NCBI RefSeq assembly: GCF_004340685.1
Contig: NZ_SLUN01000003.1
Span: 62,001 to 126,000 of the forward strand
Length of the DNA stretch: 64,000 nt
Source of the DNA: Hydrogenispora ethanolica
Lineage (GTDB): Bacteria; Bacillota; UBA4882; UBA8346
Direction: 5' to 3'
The number at the start of each line of letters is the position of its first letter. The first letter of the stretch is position 1. The notes beneath the pieces were generated by a model. The model saw only the letters and a program-made list of their open reading frames with translations, had not been told where the DNA came from and ran no database searches. Both the position numbers and the translations under genes were made by a program. Positions 59,736 to 64,000 of this stretch are shown here, one piece after another.

Positions 59736-59772
59736 AATGGCTGCTTGATTTGTCATACCCTTTTTTCAACGC
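59718..59772 (+). promoter_or_regulatory. Riboswitch antiterminator pairing
   Basis: GCGTTGAAA (59718-59726) can pair with TTTCAACGC (59764-59772). The same GCGTT is needed for P1 of the aptamer, and the GC at 59771-59772 belongs to the terminator stem. Ligand-bound P1 would thus block this pairing and let the terminator form, giving an OFF switch. Confidence 0.65.
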
Positions 59773-59806
59773 TGCGGATGGTTGGCCATCGGTGGCATTT
59801 TTATTT
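59771..59806 (+). terminator. Riboswitch-controlled terminator before dapB
   Basis: GCTGCGGATGG (59771-59781) pairs with CCATCGGTGGC (59786-59796) with one mismatch and two G-U pairs around TTGG, followed by ATTTTTATTT. It ends just ahead of the dapB ribosome site. Confidence 0.65.
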
Positions 59807-59821
59807 GAAGGAGGGGATTTT

Positions 59822-60676
59822 ATGACTCGAGTATGCTTAGTGGGATTGGGCAGAACCGGGATTGAGGTTGCCAAGGCGATCATGGAACAAAAGGATCTGC
59901 GGCTGGTTTCGGCTATCTCCAGCCCCAACAGCCGCAAGATTGGGAAGGATCTGGGAGAGATCCTGGGCTGCCCGGCGACGGGTGTTATCGTCCAGGGTCC
60001 GGACCAGATCGAGCCGATCGTCTTCCAATCCCGTCCCGATGTGGTGGTGGATTTCACCAACCCCGCCGCCACGGTCAGGAACTCCAAGCTATTTTCCAAA
60101 ATGAAAGTGAATATCGTGGTCGGAACCACCGGCTTTTCCAAAATCGCCATGTATAAGCTGTACGTCCTGACCAAGAAGTACCATAACGCCATCCTGTATG
60201 CTCCCAACATTACCCTCGGCGTCAATGTCATGATGCTGTTGACCAATTTGGCAGCCAACATGCTCAACAACTACGACTTCCAGATCACCGAGATCCACCA
60301 TAAACATAAAAAAGACGCGCCGTCGGGCACGGCTGTGAAAATCGCCAAAGAGATCGAGAAAGGCTTGGCTGCCTCGGGCCTGCCCGAAACGGCCGACGTT
60401 CCGATTCAGGCGATCCGCGCCGGCGGCGTGGTCGGCAAACACGAGGTCCTGATCGTCGGCGAAAACGACCGCATCGAGATCTCCCACGAATCCTTCTCGC
60501 GCAAAGCCTTCGCCTTGGGCGCGATCAAGGGGATCCGCTTCATTCAGGGGAAATCCGGTTATTTTGAGATGAACGATGTGCTGAATCTGCAGAAGGTCCT
60601 CGGCGACTACCTGGCGAAGGAGAAGTTCCGCAACAAGCGGCAACCGCTGTACCGTATGAACAGCGCCGCGAATTAA
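59822..60676 (+). CDS. dapB: 4-hydroxy-tetrahydrodipicolinate reductase
   Basis: Reduces HTPA to tetrahydrodipicolinate in the lysine/diaminopimelate pathway. The 284 residues have the NAD(P) loop VGLGRTG, FTNPAA, VGTTGF and the DapB signature EIHHKHKKDAPSGTA, carrying the substrate-binding His and Lys. A C-terminal extension after about 265 exceeds the usual length. GGAGGGG precedes ATG 59822. It follows a c-di-AMP riboswitch, which would link diaminopimelate and cell-wall supply to c-di-AMP. It stands apart from any dap operon. Confidence 0.9.
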   Translation: MTRVCLVGLGRTGIEVAKAIMEQKDLRLVSAISSPNSRKIGKDLGEILGCPATGVIVQGPDQIEPIVFQSRPDVVVDFTNPAATVRNSKLFSKMKVNIVVGTTGFSKIAMYKLYVLTKKYHNAILYAPNITLGVNVMMLLTNLAANMLNNYDFQITEIHHKHKKDAPSGTAVKIAKEIEKGLAASGLPETADVPIQAIRAGGVVGKHEVLIVGENDRIEISHESFSRKAFALGAIKGIRFIQGKSGYFEMNDVLNLQKVLGDYLAKEKFRNKRQPLYRMNSAAN

Positions 60677-60713
60677 GGCTTGCGATGGGGGATCCGCTGG
60701 GAGCGGGACCGTG

Positions 60714-60750
60714 AAAAAGGGCTGCGACCGAAAGGGTGCAGCCCTTTTTT
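60714..60750. terminator. Rho-independent terminator after dapB
   Basis: AAAAAGGGCTGC (60714-60725) pairs with GCAGCCCTTTTTT (60738-60750). The A-run and T-run allow use in both directions, and the convergent lysR ends 43 bp away. Confidence 0.88.
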
Positions 60751-60792
60751 AAAAAGATCCTGCAGCAAGGGGCGGGGAGCCGGACCCGCCGG

Positions 60793-61716
60793 CTAACCGG
60801 CAGGGGTGGCGGCATCGTGGGGCGGCTGGGGATCCCGCCAGTAGCGCCGCGCCGTGTTCAAAAAGGACCGCAGCGCCGGCGAGAGCCATTTGTCCTTATG
60901 ATGGAGCAACTGTACACTGTAACCGGGAACGGGCCCCGCCCAAGATAGCGCCCGGATCCGCCCCTCCGCCAGTTCCGCGGCGACGCTGAACTGCGGCAGC
61001 ATTGCGACGCCCATGCCGATCATGATCAGCTGCTTGATCGCTTCGATGCTGCTGGCCTCCAATAAGGAGAGGGGCGTCACCCGGAAATCTTGCAGGATTT
61101 TGGTGACGGTCGCCCGGTAGCTGCAGCCCGGCTCGGTCAGGATCAGGCAGCTCTCGCCCAGGTCTTCCGGGCGGACCCGGCTCTTCCGGGCCAGCGGGTG
61201 ATCGGGAGCCGCCAGAAAGAGCATGGTCTCGGCGGAAAGCTCCTCGACGATCAGGTCGGCGTCGGCGGTCCGTTCGCTGATGATCAGGCCGACATCCAGC
61301 CCGTTGTCGCGGAGCGCCTCCCGGACGGCGCCGCAGTTGGCGAACTTTAGGGCCAGCTCCACTTGGGGAAAGACGGCCCGGTACGTCCGGAGCAAACCCG
61401 GCAACCGGTAAGTTCCCAGCGATTCCCCGGTGCCGATGGTCAGCGTGCCTTGGGGAACATCGGGATGCGCGGCGATCTCCAGGGCCTCTGCGACGAGCCT
61501 GGTCACCTGCTCGGCGTAGGGCAATAGGGCGCGGCCCGGCCCGGTCAGGCGGATCGTATGCCCGAGCCGTTCGAAGAGCCTCACTCCCAGCTCGTTCTCC
61601 AGGGCTTGAATATGGCTGGTGATGGTCGACTGGGCATAGCCCAGTTCCTCCGCGGCCTGCACGAAGCTGGCCAGGCGGGCGATGGTTGTAAAGGTCTTGA
61701 GCTGGCGAACCTCCAT
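60793..61716 (-). CDS. LysR family transcriptional regulator
   Basis: A 307-residue regulator: HTH AEELGYAQSTITSHIQALEN, effector-domain start QGTLTIGTGESLGTYR, then SIEAIKQLIMIGMGVAMLPQ. It resembles the LysR at 9446 in layout, and the two are probable paralogues of the CysL-like group. It is divergent from the DJ-1 family gene, with 126 bp between the starts, and likely controls it. The effector is unknown. Confidence 0.88.
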   Translation of the reverse strand: MEVRQLKTFTTIARLASFVQAAEELGYAQSTITSHIQALENELGVRLFERLGHTIRLTGPGRALLPYAEQVTRLVAEALEIAAHPDVPQGTLTIGTGESLGTYRLPGLLRTYRAVFPQVELALKFANCGAVREALRDNGLDVGLIISERTADADLIVEELSAETMLFLAAPDHPLARKSRVRPEDLGESCLILTEPGCSYRATVTKILQDFRVTPLSLLEASSIEAIKQLIMIGMGVAMLPQFSVAAELAEGRIRALSWAGPVPGYSVQLLHHKDKWLSPALRSFLNTARRYWRDPQPPHDAATPAG

Positions 61717-61842
61717 GAACGATCTCCTCCCGATTCGAAGACTGTGAATGTTTCGTTCGAATCATTCAATTTTCCGAAACTCCATTTCTATGATAAGCTA
61801 AAACTGTGGAAAAAACCATACGGAGTGAAGGAAGGGATCGCG

Positions 61843-62430
61843 ATGAAAACCAAAAAGATTCTGCTTTTACTGGCCAAAGGATTTGAAGCGTATGAGGCGA
61901 GCGTCTTTACGGATGTGCTGGGCTGGAACAGGCTGGAGGGGGACGGGACGACCGAGGTGGTCGCTTGCGGGCTGCACCAAGCGCTCCGCTGCACCTGGAA
62001 TTTTACGGTCATCCCCGAAATGCTCCTGTCCGAAGTGGACCCGGCAGGCTTTGATGCGCTGGCCATTCCGGGAGGATTCGAGGAAGCCGGTTTTTATGAG
62101 GACGCTTACAGCGACGAATTTACGCAGTTGATTCAAGCCTTCGACCGGGCCGGGAAACCGATCGCCGCGGTCTGCGTGGGTGCCTTGGCGGTCGGCAAAA
62201 GCGGCGTTTTGCGCGGCCGCCGCGGGACCACCTACCATTTGAAGAATGGCCTGCGGCGCGCACAATTGGCCGGCTTCGGCGTCCAGGTGGTGGATGAGCT
62301 TTTGGTCCGCGACGGGAACATCATCACCTCATCCTGCCCCGCCACAGCCTTGGATGTCGCCTTCACCCTGCTGGAGATGCTGACCTCCGCCGAGAACCGC
62401 CGGGCGGTTCAGGAACGGATGGGTTTCTAG
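61843..62430 (+). CDS. DJ-1/PfpI family protein
   Basis: A 195-residue flavodoxin-like DJ-1 fold protein: KKILLLLAKGFEAYEASVFT (acid elbow), DALAIPGGFEEAGFYEDAYS, and AAVCVGALAVGKSGVLRGRR with the reactive Cys in the nucleophile elbow (VCVGA). Members detoxify glyoxals or act as peptidases or chaperones. ATG 61843 follows GGAAGGG. It is divergent from a LysR. Its stop codon lies just ahead of the tandem repeat copies at 62431. Confidence 0.87.
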   Translation: MKTKKILLLLAKGFEAYEASVFTDVLGWNRLEGDGTTEVVACGLHQALRCTWNFTVIPEMLLSEVDPAGFDALAIPGGFEEAGFYEDAYSDEFTQLIQAFDRAGKPIAAVCVGALAVGKSGVLRGRRGTTYHLKNGLRRAQLAGFGVQVVDELLVRDGNIITSSCPATALDVAFTLLEMLTSAENRRAVQERMGF

Positions 62431-62688
62431 AAGCCATGTGATAAAGTCTCTTTTTAGTTCGACTCGACTTGTCAACAGATTTAAAGCGACTTTATCCCTT
62501 GCTTCTCTGAGCTTTTGTGAACGCCCCGACCTTCGGACGGGGTTTATCACAACGCTTCTAGAAGCCATGTGATAAAGTCCTCAAATTCGGAAATCACTCT
62601 TTCAAAGGATTAAAAATCGACTTTATCACTTGCTTTTCTGAGCTTTTGTGTTCACCCTGGCCTTCGGCCGGGGTTTATCACAACGCTT
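62431..62688 (-). repeat. Dispersed two-hairpin repeat, tandem copies C1 and C2
   Basis: C1 (62431-62557) and C2 (62562-62688) follow one another in the same orientation as copy B. Arms: AAGCCATGTGATAAAGTC and GACTTTATCACTTGCTTTTC (C1 has CCCTT), then GAGCTTTTGTG, a GC stem and GGTTTATCACAACGCTT. Cores differ: C1 matches copy B, C2 matches copy A (CTCAAATTCGGAAATCA). A short ORF reads through but is repeat-derived. Confidence 0.85.
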
Positions 62689-62736
62689 CTAGATCGTAGT
62701 GGGCAAAAAAGCAAAGCTTCAGGCATCATGAAGGCG

Positions 62737-62769
62737 CAGGGCTGCATTTTTCGAGGAATGGCAGCCCTG
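62737..62769 (+). repeat. GC-rich hairpin
   Basis: CAGGGCTGC (62737-62745) pairs with GCAGCCCTG (62761-62769), followed by TTTC. It may be a weak terminator. The rest of the gap to 62960 shows no gene. Confidence 0.45.
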
Positions 62770-62959
62770 TTTCAGGCGGCGGGTCCGGGACTCGTTTCAC
62801 CCCCGACCACGGGAGGAAGAAGCCCGCGCGGCGGGGGCAAAACGTGTCTTCATCCTCTATCATCCGCACTGGAGAGGGAATAAACTATAGCAACGAGGCA
62901 TCCCGGAAAATGCGTTGCAACCATGACCGGAAGCCGACAAATCCTAGAGGATGAAACGC

Positions 62960-63190
62960 ATGGCTCATTCGCGGAATTGCCCGTATTGCGGCAAAGCGAC
63001 CCTGAATTATTTTGAAAGAACGCCGACCACCTGTGTGCTGGCGTGCCCGGGATGCCGGAGCCTGTTTCCGGTGAGAACGACCTGGGGGATCGCCCAGGAG
63101 TTGATTCTGGCCGGGATTACGGTCTTCACCGGAATCATCAGCATTATCGCTTTTTTTGGCATCCGGAGCATGGATGATCTGCGTTTTTGA
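62960..63190 (+). CDS. Small zinc-ribbon membrane protein
   Basis: A 76-residue protein. A four-cysteine ribbon (CPYCGKATLNYFERTPTTC, then CPGC) is followed by one membrane helix (LILAGITVFTGIISIIAFFG). The ATG at 62960 has AGAGG at a proper distance; the ATG at 62951 overlaps that site. I do not recognise the family. It lies just before kamA, in the same direction, but 268 bp apart. Function unknown. Confidence 0.6.
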   Translation: MAHSRNCPYCGKATLNYFERTPTTCVLACPGCRSLFPVRTTWGIAQELILAGITVFTGIISIIAFFGIRSMDDLRF

Positions 63191-63458
63191 GCGGGTTACG
63201 GCCGCGGAACCCGGTTGATCGATTGCGGTTTCTTCATGGACTGGCTTGGGGCGATTGTCGAGGCAAGTTGTCAGGCGGCCCGATGATTCCCGGGGCCGGG
63301 CGGGTGCGCCGGTGAACCCTGTTCGGCCGGAAGGAGGCCAAGCCCCGCCTCCCCACGAAGTCCGGACGGGAATATTTTTCGCTGGTTTCACTTATCCTAT
63401 ATTTCGGGGAATGCCGCTCCAATCGTGAGCAGAACGAAACCATCACAATGGAGGCAAT

Positions 63459-64000
63459 ATGGTCATTTATGAGGAAAAGCAGCGCAGGATCGCCGAGGGG
63501 CTCGACTGTGGCGCGAAGCTTTCCCAGTGGAAAGATTGGCGGTGGCAGTTGGCGCATTCCATCCGGGATATTCCCACTTTCGAACGGCTGACCGGCATTT
63601 CGTTTGACAGCGAAACCCGGCTCCAGCTCGAAAAGACCGTAGCCAAATTCCCCATCTCGATCACGCCGTATTATCTGTCCCTGATCGAAACCGCGGACTA
63701 CCGGAACGATCCCATCTATAAACAGGCATTTCCCGATCCCGGCGAATTAACGGTCCAGCAATGGGAGATGTCCGATCCGCTGGCCGAGGAGACGGACAGC
63801 CCTGTGCCAGGGATCACCCACCGCTATCCGGACCGGGTCCTCTTTCACATCAGCAATCTTTGCGCCATGTACTGCCGGCATTGCACCCGCAAAAGAAAGG
63901 TGGGCGACATCGACTGCATCCCCGGCCGGGACGAATTGACCAAGGGGATCGACTATATCCGCAGCCATCCCGAGGTGCGGGATGTCCTCCTGTCCGGCGG
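63459..64000 (+). CDS. kamA: Lysine 2,3-aminomutase family radical SAM enzyme, partial
   Basis: The first 180 codons are present; the gene runs off the right edge. Visible marks are LSQWKDWRWQLAHSIRDIPT, ITPYYLSLI, HRYPDRVLF and the radical-SAM cluster motif CAMYCRHCTRKRKVG. These enzymes use SAM, a 4Fe-4S cluster and PLP to shift the amino group of lysine (or glutamate in the sister family) from C2 to C3. The start codon at 63459 follows GGAGGCAAT. Lysine or glutamate specificity needs the missing C-terminal part. Confidence 0.9.
   Translation, partial: MVIYEEKQRRIAEGLDCGAKLSQWKDWRWQLAHSIRDIPTFERLTGISFDSETRLQLEKTVAKFPISITPYYLSLIETADYRNDPIYKQAFPDPGELTVQQWEMSDPLAEETDSPVPGITHRYPDRVLFHISNLCAMYCRHCTRKRKVGDIDCIPGRDELTKGIDYIRSHPEVRDVLLSG

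Noticed and set aside
62329-62568. Minus-strand ORF containing RDFITWLL
   Set aside because: Derived from repeat copy C1 read antisense to the DJ-1 gene end; kept only as evidence for the repeat-encoded peptide.

Overview
The window is chromosomal DNA of a GC-rich, probably anaerobic member of the Bacillota (Firmicutes). The evidence is a ydaO-type c-di-AMP riboswitch, YesMN-type two-component sugar regulation, strong AGGAGG ribosome sites with many GTG/TTG starts, a CD3324-family protein, a UgtP-like glycolipid glycosyltransferase, rubrerythrin, lysine 2,3-aminomutase, and many Fe-S and flavin redox enzymes. The species cannot be named from the sequence. No rRNA, tRNA or CRISPR array was seen.

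Layout. 1-7000: carbohydrate locus with the start of a GH4 glycosidase, an AraC regulator, a YesM/YesN two-component pair and a sugar ABC importer (binding protein, two permeases). 7000-9450: a crystallin-fold protein, then a nitroreductase and a PNPOx-type flavoprotein beside a MarR regulator with two matching palindromic operators. 9450-14460: LysR, then asparaginase, aspartase and an anion transporter (asparagine to aspartate to fumarate plus ammonia). 14590-15730: MNT/HEPN pair and a DUF1232 protein. 15800-18450: a candidate structured RNA with its own promoter and terminator, a zinc-ribbon/S4 protein, a 21-bp satellite, a NUDIX hydrolase and a small orphan protein. 18540-28070: LacI regulator, polyamine-type ABC importer (split by a foldback element), adenine deaminase, nucleoside phosphorylase and PfkB kinase, which looks like a purine/nucleoside salvage region. 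28120-34410: ABC-F protein behind a leader peptide and attenuator, a VOC gene broken by a twin-hairpin insertion, a membrane gene with an internal stop, and a rifampicin-phosphotransferase-like enzyme. 34519-48460: GDPD, HxlR regulator and a long flavin/nitroreductase/ene-reductase/rubrerythrin redox cluster. 49000-64000: chemoreceptor, glycolipid synthesis pair, a flagellin with a sigma-28-like promoter, transaldolase, cupin, FabI, a GHL10-type glycosidase, c-di-AMP riboswitch plus dapB, LysR, a DJ-1 family protein and the start of kamA.

Three classes of non-coding sequence stand out. (1) A roughly 127-bp dispersed two-hairpin repeat occurs at five sites, twice as tandem pairs, with conserved arms and three types of variable core; one copy forms the 5' end of the DUF1232 gene. 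(2) A 21-bp tandem satellite occurs at three sites and is open in several frames because its period is a multiple of three. (3) Two different foldback insertions occur, one splitting the importer operon and one inside a VOC gene.

The most informative regulatory find is the promoter, 40-codon leader, terminator and ABC-F arrangement at 28120-28480, which has a plausible antiterminator pairing and resembles antibiotic-inducible ABC-F resistance genes. The second is the complete aptamer, antiterminator and terminator series in front of dapB. Assignments rest on motif recognition by eye; no database search was run.
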